DNA of 64,000 bases from Pararhodobacter sp. CCB-MM2 (GTDB lineage: Bacteria > Pseudomonadota > Alphaproteobacteria > Rhodobacterales > Rhodobacteraceae): the NCBI RefSeq assembly GCF_001691415.1, contig NZ_LRRR01000021.1, positions 1-64,000 of the forward strand. Direction: 5' to 3'. The position numbers were made by a program, and so were the translations under genes. Below, in pieces: positions 8,633 to 16,889 of the stretch; the first letter of the stretch is position 1, and each line of letters starts with the position of its first letter. The notes under the pieces were generated by a model that worked only from the letters and a program-made list of their open reading frames with translations, was not told the DNA's origin and ran no database searches.

Positions 8633-8917
8633 ATGAGCAGCATCATCGATCAGGCCGTCGAGGCCCTTTCCGCCAAGGTTTCCAGCTTCGACGGCTCGGC
8701 CAAATTCGTCATCGAAGACGAGGGCGCGATCGTCCTCGCCCAGTCGGGCGTGCGCGCCGGCGACGAGGAAACCGACGTCACCCTCACCGCCTCGGCCGAG
8801 ACCTTCGAGGGCATGCTGTCGGGCGACGTGAACCCGACCATGGCCTTCATGCAGGGCAAGCTGAAGATCGACGGCTCGATGTCGGACGCGATGAAGCTGG
8901 CCTCGGTGCTGGGCTGA
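8633..8917 (+). CDS. SCP2 sterol-binding-domain protein
   Basis: A 94-residue single-domain protein of the SCP2 fold: KFVIEDEGAIVLAQSG, then TLTASAETFEGMLSGDVNPTMAFMQGKLKIDG, the most conserved SCP2 block. Such stand-alone domains bind lipids or acyl chains. No substrate can be inferred. Its stop overlaps the start of the next gene (TGATGG), a hydrolase of the lysophospholipase type, so the pair probably acts in lipid metabolism. Confidence 0.9.
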   Translation: MSSIIDQAVEALSAKVSSFDGSAKFVIEDEGAIVLAQSGVRAGDEETDVTLTASAETFEGMLSGDVNPTMAFMQGKLKIDGSMSDAMKLASVLG

Positions 8918-9855
8918 TGGACCTGCCCGTCGCGCCGCTGTCGGAATGCGGGGCGCCCGATCACGGGCGGGCCTTCTGGCTGGCGGCGGCGGACGGGGTG
9001 AAGACGCGGCTGGCCTTCTGGGCCATGCCGGCGGGGGGCAAGGGTCATGTGATGATCCTGCCCGGCCGCACGGAATACATCGAGAAATACGGGCTGGTCG
9101 TGCGCGACCTTGCCGCCGCTGGCTGGGGCGCTTTCGTCATCGACTGGCGCGGACAGGGTCTGGCGGACCGCGCCTTCGACGACGGGCTGCTGGGCCATGT
9201 CGGCGATTTCGCCGAGTTCCAGCTGGATCTGGATGCCGCGCTGGCCGCTGCCGAGACACTGGCCCCCGGCCCCAAGCCCTGGCTTGCGCATTCCATGGGC
9301 GGCTGCATCGCCACCCGTGGGTTGATGCGCGGCCTCACGCCCCCCGCCGCCGCCTTCAGCGCGCCGATGCTGGGGCTGGCCAATGATCCCGGCCAGTTGA
9401 AAGCGCTGAAGCTGGTCGCGGGGCTGGCCCGCCCCTTCGGGCTGGATCGCCGCTATGCGCCGACGACCGGGCCGAATTTCGGCATCGCGACGATGGGGTT
9501 CGAGGGCAACAACCTGACCACCGATCCCGAGCAATACGCCCGGATGAAGGCCCAGATCCTCGCCGAGCCTCGCTTTGGACTGGGCGGGCCGTCCCTGCGC
9601 TGGATGGGGGCGGCTTTGCGCGAGATGGCCGAACTGGCCGCCCTGCCCTCGCCTGCCGTGCCGGCCCTGTTCGGGTTGGGCGACGACGAGGCGATCGTCA
9701 ATCCGAGCGCCATCCGCGACCGGGTGGGGCGCTGGCCGGGCGTCGAGTTCGCCGAATACCCCGGCGGGCGGCACGAATTGCTGATGGAGCGTAAGGAGAT
9801 CCGCGCGGACTTCCTGTCGCGTGTCGTAGTCCTGTTCGACCGTTACAGCAGTTAG
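8917..9855 (+). CDS. Alpha/beta hydrolase, lysophospholipase-like
   Basis: A 312-residue alpha/beta hydrolase of the serine aminopeptidase S33/PldB type. The segment VMILPGRTEYIEKYG is characteristic, the nucleophile elbow reads AHSMGG, and late Asp (GLGDDEAIV) and His (GGRHELLME) complete a plausible triad. PldB-like enzymes remove acyl chains from lysophospholipids or monoglycerides. It is co-transcribed with the SCP2 gene (1-base overlap). A 63-bp dispersed repeat with a hairpin begins 10 bp after the stop. Confidence 0.88.
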   Translation: MDLPVAPLSECGAPDHGRAFWLAAADGVKTRLAFWAMPAGGKGHVMILPGRTEYIEKYGLVVRDLAAAGWGAFVIDWRGQGLADRAFDDGLLGHVGDFAEFQLDLDAALAAAETLAPGPKPWLAHSMGGCIATRGLMRGLTPPAAAFSAPMLGLANDPGQLKALKLVAGLARPFGLDRRYAPTTGPNFGIATMGFEGNNLTTDPEQYARMKAQILAEPRFGLGGPSLRWMGAALREMAELAALPSPAVPALFGLGDDEAIVNPSAIRDRVGRWPGVEFAEYPGGRHELLMERKEIRADFLSRVVVLFDRYSS

Positions 9856-9864
9856 GACAGATAA

Positions 9865-9927
9865 GGGGGGCTGTCTGCCCCCCTCGCCTTCGGCTCACCC
9901 CCCGAGGATATTTCTGGATCAAAGATG
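9865..9927 (+). repeat. 63-bp dispersed repeat, copy 1
   Basis: Starts GGGGGGCTGTCTGCCCCCC (a 7-bp stem with a 5-nt loop) and continues through TCGCCTTCGGCTCACCCC to GATATTTCTGGATCAAAGATG. A second copy, inverted, lies at 22693-22755 with about 61 of 63 bases identical. Both sit just downstream of a plus-strand gene. The hairpin may help end transcription. Confidence 0.85.
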
Positions 9928-9993
9928 ATAAGGCGGCGAACCGGCGCGCGGGCAGGGCTAGGCAGCGAGCGTGCAGGCGGATAAGTCGAAGGC

Positions 9994-11046
9994 ATGCAGC
10001 GCGTGACCCTCTCCTCCGTCTCCGACCTTTTCGCCTTGCCCTATGACGAGGTGATCGACGTCCGCTCGCCCGGCGAATTCGCCGAGGATCATGTGCCGGG
10101 CGCGGTGAACCTTCCGTCCCTCGACAATGACGAGCGCGCGCGGGTCGGCACGGTCTATGTGCAGGAGAGCCGGTTCCTCGCCCGGCGGATGGGGGCGGCG
10201 CTGGTGGCCAAGAACGCCGCACGGCATCTGGAGACCTACCTCGCCGACAAGCCCGCCGATTATCGCCCGCTGGTCTATTGCTGGCGCGGCGGCATGCGGT
10301 CCAATTCCATCGCCATGATCTATGGCCAGATCGGCTGGCGCGTCGGTGTCGTCGAGGGTGGCTGGCGCAGCTGGCGGCGGCTGGTGCAGCAGGCGCTCTA
10401 CGAGGCGCCCTGCCCCGCGCCCATTCTGGTGCTGGACGGCAATACCGGGACGGCAAAGACCGCGATCCTGCACAAGGTCGCGGCTCTGGGCGGTCAGGTC
10501 ATCGACCTCGAGGGGTTGGCGCGTCATCGCGGCAGTCTGTTCGGGCTGGTGCCGGGCGACACTCAGCCAGCACAGAAAGGGTTCGAGAGTGCCTTGGCCG
10601 TGGCGCTGGCACGGATGGACCCGACGCGCCCGGTTCTGGTCGAGGCCGAGTCGAACCGGATCGGCGCCCTGCGCATCCCCCCCGCCCTGTGGCAGGCGAT
10701 GCAGGCGGCGCCGAGGATCGAGATCGACGCGCCCGTCGAGGCCCGTGCCACATGGCTGACCCGAGCCTATGCCGATATCACCGCCGACCCCGCCGAGCTG
10801 CAGCGCCGTATCGCCGCGCTTCAGCCCTTCCAGTCACGCGAGACCATCGCCGAATGGCAGGGGATGGCCGAACAGGCGGATTTCGCCCCGCTGGCCGCGC
10901 GGTTGATGGAAGAGCATTACGACCCGCGCTATGCCCGGACCAAGCTGCGTCAGGACAAGCCCGCCATCGCCAGCTTCCATGCGGAGACCTTGGATGACGC
11001 CGCTCAACAGGGCTTGGCCCAGCAGATCACGGACTACCTACGCTAA
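9994..11046 (+). CDS. mnmH: tRNA 2-selenouridine synthase MnmH
   Basis: A 350-residue protein. The N-terminal rhodanese domain (residues about 5-130) starts YDEVIDVRSPGEFAEDHVPG and carries the active-site Cys in the MnmH signature VYCWRGGMRS. The C-terminal P-loop domain starts with GNTGTAKT. MnmH geranylates and selenates the wobble 2-thiouridine of certain tRNAs. No selD or selA is in view, so whether it works as a selenation enzyme in this organism depends on genes elsewhere. It starts 66 bp after the dispersed repeat, and a hairpin terminator follows, facing hemC. Confidence 0.94.
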   Translation: MQRVTLSSVSDLFALPYDEVIDVRSPGEFAEDHVPGAVNLPSLDNDERARVGTVYVQESRFLARRMGAALVAKNAARHLETYLADKPADYRPLVYCWRGGMRSNSIAMIYGQIGWRVGVVEGGWRSWRRLVQQALYEAPCPAPILVLDGNTGTAKTAILHKVAALGGQVIDLEGLARHRGSLFGLVPGDTQPAQKGFESALAVALARMDPTRPVLVEAESNRIGALRIPPALWQAMQAAPRIEIDAPVEARATWLTRAYADITADPAELQRRIAALQPFQSRETIAEWQGMAEQADFAPLAARLMEEHYDPRYARTKLRQDKPAIASFHAETLDDAAQQGLAQQITDYLR

Positions 11047-11070
11047 GACTTTTCCAACATGAGAATGCAG

Positions 11071-11099
11071 AAATCCCGGCGCGACTGCGGCCGGGGTTT
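11071..11099 (+). terminator. Terminator between convergent mnmH and hemC
   Basis: AAATCCCGGC pairs with GCCGGGGTTT across a 9-nt loop, with one T-G wobble, and is followed by CACTTTTCC. It sits between two converging genes and probably works in both directions. Confidence 0.7.
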
Positions 11100-11130
11100 C
11101 ACTTTTCCTACTTCGGCGATTTGTCTGGCC

Positions 11131-12090
11131 TTAGCCGCGCCAGCTGAAGAAACCGGCCGGTGCGCGCGACAGAAGACGTCGCGCAAGGTCCGCGCCAAGC
11201 TCGGCGGCATCGGTGATGGCGGCGCGCCCCTCGTCGGTCAGCGACTCCGAGCCGTCCGGGCGCAGGATCTCGCCGCGCAGCCAGATCTCGTCACCTTCAA
11301 TCACCGCAAGGCCCGCAATCGGGGTCTCGCAGGAGCCATCCAGCATGCGCAGGAAGGCGCGTTCGGCCTCCAGCCGGTAGCCGGTGGCGGCGTGGTGAAT
11401 CGTAGCCAGCATCGCCTCGGCCCGTTCATCCGCGGCCCGACGCTCGATGCAGATCGCGCCTTGGGCGACGGCGGGGAGCATCTCCTCCGGGGCAATCGCC
11501 GAGCTGGCGACATCGGCCATGCCGAGGCGGTTCAGACCGGCCATGGCGAGGAAGGTGCAATCCGCCACGCCTTCGGACAGCTTGCGCAGGCGGGTCTGCA
11601 CATTGCCGCGGAAGTCGACGACCTTCAGATCGGGCCGGCGATAGAGCAGCTGGGCGCGACGACGCAGGGACGAGGTCCCCACCACCTGCCCCGGCGCCAG
11701 ATCCATCAGGCGCGCGACGCTGGGCGATACGAAAGCATCGCGCACATCCTCCCGCGGGAGGAAGCAGTCGATCATCAACCCCTCGGGCTGCTCGACCGGC
11801 ATGTCCTTCGAGGAATGCACGGCGATGTCGATGCGACCATCGAGCATCTGCTCCTCGATCTCGCGGGTGAACAGGCCCTTGTTGCCGATCTCCTTCAGAG
11901 GCCGGTCGGCCTCGATCATGGCGCGGTCGTCGCCCGTGGTCTTGATGACCACCACCTCGAAGGCCTGCTCGGGCAGGTCGAAGGCGGCCATCAGCCGGGC
12001 GCGGGTCTCATGGGCCTGGGCCAGCGCCAGCGGCGAGCCGCGGGTGCCGATCTTCGGGGGTTCGGCGGGGGTGGGAGGGGTCACGGTCAT
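11131..12090 (-). CDS. hemC: Hydroxymethylbilane synthase (porphobilinogen deaminase)
   Basis: A 319-residue enzyme joining four porphobilinogens into hydroxymethylbilane in tetrapyrrole synthesis. Family motifs include IGTRGSPLALAQA, HSSKDMP, GTSSLRRRAQL and FRGNVQTRL. The dipyrromethane-carrying Cys is in LDGSCETPIA. It is a stand-alone gene convergent with mnmH. No other heme or bacteriochlorophyll genes are nearby. The ATG at 12090 gives the expected short N-terminal lead. Confidence 0.96.
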   Translation of the reverse strand: MTVTPPTPAEPPKIGTRGSPLALAQAHETRARLMAAFDLPEQAFEVVVIKTTGDDRAMIEADRPLKEIGNKGLFTREIEEQMLDGRIDIAVHSSKDMPVEQPEGLMIDCFLPREDVRDAFVSPSVARLMDLAPGQVVGTSSLRRRAQLLYRRPDLKVVDFRGNVQTRLRKLSEGVADCTFLAMAGLNRLGMADVASSAIAPEEMLPAVAQGAICIERRAADERAEAMLATIHHAATGYRLEAERAFLRMLDGSCETPIAGLAVIEGDEIWLRGEILRPDGSESLTDEGRAAITDAAELGADLARRLLSRAPAGFFSWRG

Positions 12091-12211
12091 GCCGCTTGCC
12101 TAGACCAGCGCGCAGCCCCGCGCAACGCCCGCGATGTCGCGGCGATTGAACCGCCCCGCCCCGCGCAGCGACCCATGGGAAAGCCCCGCCCATCCAGCCC
12201 GGAGACACGCC

Positions 12212-12361
12212 ATGCCGCTCTATGCCAAACCCCGCCTGAACGCCCTGCGCCTGTGGTCTGCCGTCGCCTTGGCCCTGATGCTGGCCGGGGCCGTCACGGC
12301 CCTCGATGCGCCGGAAAGCCCGGCAAACCCGCATCAGACGCTGTTTTCGGGTGCGATTTGA
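12212..12361 (+). CDS. Small single-pass membrane or secreted peptide
   Basis: A 49-residue frame with an ATG preceded by GGAGACACGCC, a reasonable ribosome site. The product has a basic N-terminus, one hydrophobic segment (LWSAVALALMLAGAVTAL) and a short polar tail. It fills the gap between hemC and a methyltransferase. I do not recognise a family. The G/C-ending codons and the signal-like N-terminus argue that it is real, but it could be spurious. Confidence 0.4.
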   Translation: MPLYAKPRLNALRLWSAVALALMLAGAVTALDAPESPANPHQTLFSGAI

Positions 12362-12441
12362 GGGTATTTTCCCTGAGGGCGCCCTTTTCTCGCCCCAAAC
12401 GAGGCGCACCACGACCCTGACGCAGGATAGGGACGCGGCTG

Positions 12442-13461
12442 ATGAAAGACCTCTCAGGGACGAAAAACTTGATGGCTGGAGCCGCTTCTGCCTCGCCAAC
12501 CTGCCCGTTCACCGCGGCCCCGTTGCAGCCCGCGCGCCCCTTGGCCATGGACTGGCGGCGCCCGTCCGACCCGCGCCAATGGACGATCTGGTGGACACCG
12601 GATCATCGCTACGGCCAGATCCATCCCCGTCCCACCCCGGAGGAGGTCGGCGCCTTCTACGAGGTCGAGACCTACTACACCCATATCAACCGCGCCGAGA
12701 TCCGCGCCGAGGAAGAGGCCCTGCGCCCCGGCAAGCTGCAGCGCGTCTTGGGCTCCATCGCCTATCGCTTCGAGAACGGGGCCGAGCCGACGTCCGAATG
12801 GTGGCGCTCGGTCATCCCGCAGGGCGCGCGCGAGGGGCTGGAGATCGGCTGCGGCAATGGCGACCGGATGCTGACCATCGCTCCGCATGTGCAGCGCGTG
12901 ATCGGCGTCGAGCCTGACCCCGCGGCGACCAAGCTGGCGCGGGCCAATGGCCTCGATGTCCGCGAAGGCACGGCCGAGGCCTTGCCGGACGCGGTGCTGG
13001 ACCGTCGCTACGACGCCATCGTCTTCGCGCATGTGCTGGAGCACACGATCGACCCGGTGCTGGCGCTGAAGAATGCCGGCAGCCTGCTGACCGACACCGG
13101 CGTGATGTCGGTCGAGGTGCCCAACAACGCCTGCGAGGGCGCGAAGATGATGGGTGACAGCTGGCGCTGGCTGGACGTGCCGCGCCATCTGAACTTCTTC
13201 ACGCCGGACAGCCTGCGCGCCTGTGCCGAAGCGGCCGGGCTGAAGGTGCAGGCCGTGCTGTATCGGGGTTATGTGCGCCAGTTCATGCCGGACTGGATCC
13301 TCGACGAAGCCCGGATCGTCGCCACCATGGAGGGCCGCGCCGTCACGCAGGCGGATGTGGACCGGCAGGTGCGTCACTCGGCCCGGCTGCTGGCCCGAAC
13401 GGCGATGGCCGCGCCGGAGAAGAAATACGATTCCGTGCGTGTGCTCTGCACCCGGAACTGA
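12442..13461 (+). CDS. Class I SAM-dependent methyltransferase
   Basis: A 339-residue protein with a Rossmann methyltransferase core: the SAM-binding motif GLEIGCGNGDR, then VIGVEPDP, and the motif FAHVLEHTIDP, typical of methyltransferase types 11 and 12. The C-terminal part includes WLDVPRHLNFFTPDSL, as in many sugar or lipid methyltransferases. The substrate is unknown. The ATG at 12442 keeps an N-terminal segment with one Cys. Starts at 12472 or 12547 are also possible. It is isolated between hemC and a strong bidirectional terminator. Confidence 0.85.
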   Translation: MKDLSGTKNLMAGAASASPTCPFTAAPLQPARPLAMDWRRPSDPRQWTIWWTPDHRYGQIHPRPTPEEVGAFYEVETYYTHINRAEIRAEEEALRPGKLQRVLGSIAYRFENGAEPTSEWWRSVIPQGAREGLEIGCGNGDRMLTIAPHVQRVIGVEPDPAATKLARANGLDVREGTAEALPDAVLDRRYDAIVFAHVLEHTIDPVLALKNAGSLLTDTGVMSVEVPNNACEGAKMMGDSWRWLDVPRHLNFFTPDSLRACAEAAGLKVQAVLYRGYVRQFMPDWILDEARIVATMEGRAVTQADVDRQVRHSARLLARTAMAAPEKKYDSVRVLCTRN

Positions 13462-13485
13462 GCCGACAAACGTTTGCCTAGAATG

Positions 13486-13516
13486 AAAAAACGCCCGCTT
13501 GCGCGGGCGTTTTTTT
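13486..13516 (+). terminator. Bidirectional Rho-independent terminator
   Basis: A perfect ACGCCCGC/GCGGGCGT stem with a TTGC loop is flanked by an A tract on the left and T7 on the right. It serves the methyltransferase (plus) and the converging carboxypeptidase gene (minus). Confidence 0.93.
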
Positions 13517-13534
13517 CGTTTGCGGTGAGGGGGA

Positions 13535-15493
13535 TTAACCGGCGTCGCTGGGTCCGACCGCCTCGCATTGTGCATCGCGGGCCACCAGCCGCAGGCAGGC
13601 CAGCTCGGCCTCCTCTTGCGTCAGCGAGTTGACCTCGGCCACGAAGCGCCCGCCCCGTGTGGCGATGGAGCGTACACCCCGGCCCAGGGTGGCGGCTTCT
13701 TGCAGCGCGACACCCAGAAGCACGCGCTCGGCTGCGAAAGAGGTGTGGAAGCGGCCCAGTTCGACCCGCCACAGACGCCCGCCGGAGGTCGAGACGCTGG
13801 TGACGATCTCGGGCGCGGGAGCGGTGTGGGGCTCGTCGGCGCCATCGTCGGCGCTTGTCAGCACGATGACCGGCGGCAGGATCGGCTCCTCGGGGTTCTC
13901 GGCATCGAGGGCGTGGAGCAATTCCTCATCGCGCCACAGGATGCGGCCCGAATCATCGACCGTCAGATCAGAGGCGACCGGCTCGATCGACGGCACCGGC
14001 GGGGCGACGGCGATGACCGGCGCGGCCTGCGATTCCATTGGCGCGGCCAGCGACGGGGCGGTCCCGATGGCGCCCAAGGTCGATTCGGTGGCCGCGGCGA
14101 CGGCCGTCTGCACGAGGCTTGCGGCAAGCGAGGGCTCGGAGGAACCCGTCACCTCATCCGGGAGGGATTCGCCGGTCAGGGCGGCCAGCTGCTCGGGCTC
14201 GATCACGGTGAAGCCCGAATCAGCGGCGCGGGCCACTTCGACGCCCGGCCCGTCCTGTCCGGCCGGTCGGCGGCGCGGCAGGGGCGAGGCCGTCAGGGCG
14301 GCCAGAACGCGCACGGCCTCGGTGGCGTCGACATCGGGCATGTCCGGGTCGCTCGCGGCGAGGATCGTCTCGTCCGGCTCTTCCGAGGTGACGCCCTGCG
14401 CCACGCCAGAGTCGTCGGTATCCGCCTCGGGATCGGGTTCGCGGATCTCGTCGATCAGCTCGTCGATACCGCTGGACAGGGCGAGCAGCATCTCGGGCGC
14501 GGGCTCGGCCCCCGGCAGCGGCCGGGCGCGCGGGAAGCGTGAGGTGGTCGGCGCTGTCTGTAGGCGAATCGTCCGTCCGGCAGCAACCCCGCTGCCGCGG
14601 TCATCCGCGCCGCGCACGTAATCCGGTCGGGCCGGACGGCGCACGGCGGCACGTCGAGGCGCCTCGCGGAAGCCCCGGTCCAGAAGGCCCGAGACGCGGC
14701 GCAGACGGTCCTGCGAGGAGCGGGCGCCGAAGACGACAGCCAGAAGGCGGACGCCGTCACGCTCGGCCATGGCGGCAAGGTTGTAGCCCGCGGCGTTGGT
14801 GAAACCGGTCTTGATACCGTCGGCGCCGCGATAGCTGCTGAGGAACAAGCGGTTGGTATTGTTGACCGTTGCGATTCCGGCGCTGTCCGACATGCGCGAG
14901 AAGATGTTGTAGTAATCCGGGTGGTCGAAATACAGCTGCCGCCCAAGGATCGCCATGTCGCGGGCCGAGGACAGGTGCCCTTCGGTGGTCAGGCCATGCG
15001 GGTTGGCGAAATGGGTACGGGTCATGCCGATGGCCCGCGCGGTGCGGTTCATGCGCGCGGCGAAGGCCGACACCGACCCTTCCAGCGCCTCGGCAATGGC
15101 CACGGCGGCATCGTTGCCCGAGCGTAGGGCCGCGGCGCGGATCAGGTAACGGAAGGCGATGGTCTGACCAGAGCGCAACCCAAGGCGCGAGGGCGGCTGA
15201 GCCGCGGCATGACGAGAAATCCGGACCGGAGTGTCCTCGTTGATCTCGCCATTCTCCAGCGCCTCGAAGGCGATGTAGAGGGTCATCATCTTGGTCAGCG
15301 ACGCCGGGTGAAGGCGCGCTGTCGCGTTATCCGTCTGGGAAAGGATCTCGCCGGTTCGCACGTCCATGAGCACGGCTGCATAGGGTTGAGCCGAAGCACG
15401 TGTCGCCAGCCCAGCCATCGTCAGCGCGGTCAACATGACCACAATGCCCATAACACCAAAGCCGCGGAACCAACGCCGATACTGCGTTGTCAC
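13535..15493 (-). CDS. Secreted D-alanyl-D-alanine carboxypeptidase with SPOR domain
   Basis: A 652-residue penicillin-binding protein of the DacA/DacC class that trims pentapeptide stems in peptidoglycan. A signal peptide (cleavage near ATRASAQ, residues 31-36) precedes the catalytic domain, with SLTK (Ser65, Lys68), SGN (125-127) and IKTG. A long low-complexity acidic linker of about 280 residues follows, and a C-terminal SPOR-like module ends the protein (GRLWRVELGRFHTSFAAERV...). SPOR domains bind denuded glycan and usually target proteins to the septum, suggesting a division-linked role. Translation starts at a GTG with an AGAGGA ribosome site. Confidence 0.92.
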   Translation of the reverse strand: MTTQYRRWFRGFGVMGIVVMLTALTMAGLATRASAQPYAAVLMDVRTGEILSQTDNATARLHPASLTKMMTLYIAFEALENGEINEDTPVRISRHAAAQPPSRLGLRSGQTIAFRYLIRAAALRSGNDAAVAIAEALEGSVSAFAARMNRTARAIGMTRTHFANPHGLTTEGHLSSARDMAILGRQLYFDHPDYYNIFSRMSDSAGIATVNNTNRLFLSSYRGADGIKTGFTNAAGYNLAAMAERDGVRLLAVVFGARSSQDRLRRVSGLLDRGFREAPRRAAVRRPARPDYVRGADDRGSGVAAGRTIRLQTAPTTSRFPRARPLPGAEPAPEMLLALSSGIDELIDEIREPDPEADTDDSGVAQGVTSEEPDETILAASDPDMPDVDATEAVRVLAALTASPLPRRRPAGQDGPGVEVARAADSGFTVIEPEQLAALTGESLPDEVTGSSEPSLAASLVQTAVAAATESTLGAIGTAPSLAAPMESQAAPVIAVAPPVPSIEPVASDLTVDDSGRILWRDEELLHALDAENPEEPILPPVIVLTSADDGADEPHTAPAPEIVTSVSTSGGRLWRVELGRFHTSFAAERVLLGVALQEAATLGRGVRSIATRGGRFVAEVNSLTQEEAELACLRLVARDAQCEAVGPSDAG

Positions 15494-15665
15494 GTGCCTG
15501 TCCTCTGCCTCTGCGGAACCGTCATCGCGGCCCCGTCATTTCTGCTGGTAGCAAGCTAACATTAAAGGTCTGACAAGAAAAGCCCCGGACTTTTCAACGT
15601 GTTTTACGGTGTTGTTAAAGCACCCCACTAAATCTGGGGCTCACCCACCGGTTGCGCCACTACAT

Positions 15666-16367
15666 TCAGATGGCGCTGATCGCGTCGATCAAATCCGGCA
15701 ATTCCGCGAGGGTGGAAATCCGCCGATAGCGCGGATGATCCACAGGTTCCTCGGCGCGTTCCAGCGCCCATTCCAGACCATGCGGGACGAACACGCCCCA
15801 GGCCCCGGCCTCAATCGGCGGACGGACGTCCGAGGCCATGGAATTGCCGGCCATCAGCGTCGCCTCTGGGCTCTCGGAATGGGTCTGGAAGATGCGGGCG
15901 TAGGTCTCGGGCGTCTTGTGGCTGACGATCTCGACGGCATCGAACAGATCGCCCAGCCCCGACTGCGCCAGCTTGCGCTCCTGGTCCAGAAGATCGCCCT
16001 TGGTGATCAGGATCAGCTTGTGACGATCGGCCAGCGCCTCGACCGTGTCCTGCACGCCGGGCAGCAATTCGATCGGATGCAGCAGCATCTCCTGCCCCGC
16101 GCTGATGATCTGGCCGATGACGTGACCGGGCACGCGGCCCTCGGTCACCTCGATGGCGGTTTCGATCATCGACAGCATGAACCCCTTGATCCCGAAGCCA
16201 TAGCGACCGACGTTGCGACGCTCGGCCTCCAGCAGGCGTTCGGCCAGATGATCGCGCTCGGCATGGTCGGCCAGAAGCTCGGCAAAACGGCCGTGCGTGA
16301 GGGTGAAGAAGCGCTCGTTGTGCCAGAGCGTGTCGTCGGCATCGAGCCCGATGGTCGTCAGACGCAT
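15666..16367 (-). CDS. HAD family hydrolase
   Basis: A 233-residue haloacid-dehalogenase-like phosphatase. Motif I is GLDADDTLW with the two catalytic Asp residues. Motif II is LILITKGD. The Lys and acidic motifs III/IV appear as SHKTPETYARIF and MAGNSMASDVRPP. Substrate unknown. The ATG at 16367 has an AAAGGTG site and gives motif I near the N-terminus. The longer frame to 16454 lacks support. It is divergent from clpS across a 161-bp promoter region. Confidence 0.88.
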   Translation of the reverse strand: MRLTTIGLDADDTLWHNERFFTLTHGRFAELLADHAERDHLAERLLEAERRNVGRYGFGIKGFMLSMIETAIEVTEGRVPGHVIGQIISAGQEMLLHPIELLPGVQDTVEALADRHKLILITKGDLLDQERKLAQSGLGDLFDAVEIVSHKTPETYARIFQTHSESPEATLMAGNSMASDVRPPIEAGAWGVFVPHGLEWALERAEEPVDHPRYRRISTLAELPDLIDAISAI

Positions 16368-16528
16368 GGTCACCTTTGTCCCGTCAGGGTTTTCTTGGAC
16401 GTTTTCGGCGCTATATACTGCCCGGAACTCGAATCTGTCACCCCCCGGCCCCACCGCCGCCCCGATCGCGGCTCAGACCGCTGCGGGGGTCACTCCGCCC
16501 CTAGGACAACCGCAAGGTCCCATTGCCC

Positions 16529-16870
16529 ATGGTTCACCCGATCCTGATGACCGAGCGCAAGGATGGTCCCGGCGACGACGATCCCGGCCTCGCGCTCAAG
16601 ACCCGGACGCGCACTCAGCGCCCGCCCATGTACAAAGTCATGCTGCTCAACGACGATTACACGCCGATGGAGTTCGTCGTGCATGTGTTGGAGCGGTTCT
16701 TCGGCATGACCCATGCCGAGGCGTTCGAAATCATGCTGACGGTCCACAAGAAGGGGCTTGCCGTGGTCGGCGTCTTCAGCCACGAGATCGCCGAAACCAA
16801 GGTGGCGCAGGTCATGGACTTCGCGCGCCGCCACCAGCACCCGCTGCAATGCACCCTGGAAAAGGAGTAG
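16529..16870 (+). CDS. clpS: ATP-dependent Clp protease adaptor ClpS
   Basis: A 113-residue adaptor that delivers N-degron substrates to ClpAP. The conserved core is [20 protein letters not shown], followed by [18 protein letters not shown] and [14 protein letters not shown]. The ATG at 16529 has an AAGG about 11 nt upstream. A second ATG at 16547 gives a product starting MTERKDGPG and is equally plausible, since the first 35 residues are a variable extension. No clpA follows; the next gene, 19 bp away, is an rRNA-type methyltransferase. Confidence 0.95.
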   Translation: MVHPILMTERKDGPGDDDPGLALKTRTRTQRPPMYKVMLLNDDYTPMEFVVHVLERFFGMTHAEAFEIMLTVHKKGLAVVGVFSHEIAETKVAQVMDFARRHQHPLQCTLEKE

Positions 16871-16889
16871 GGCGCCAACGCGCCCGCTG

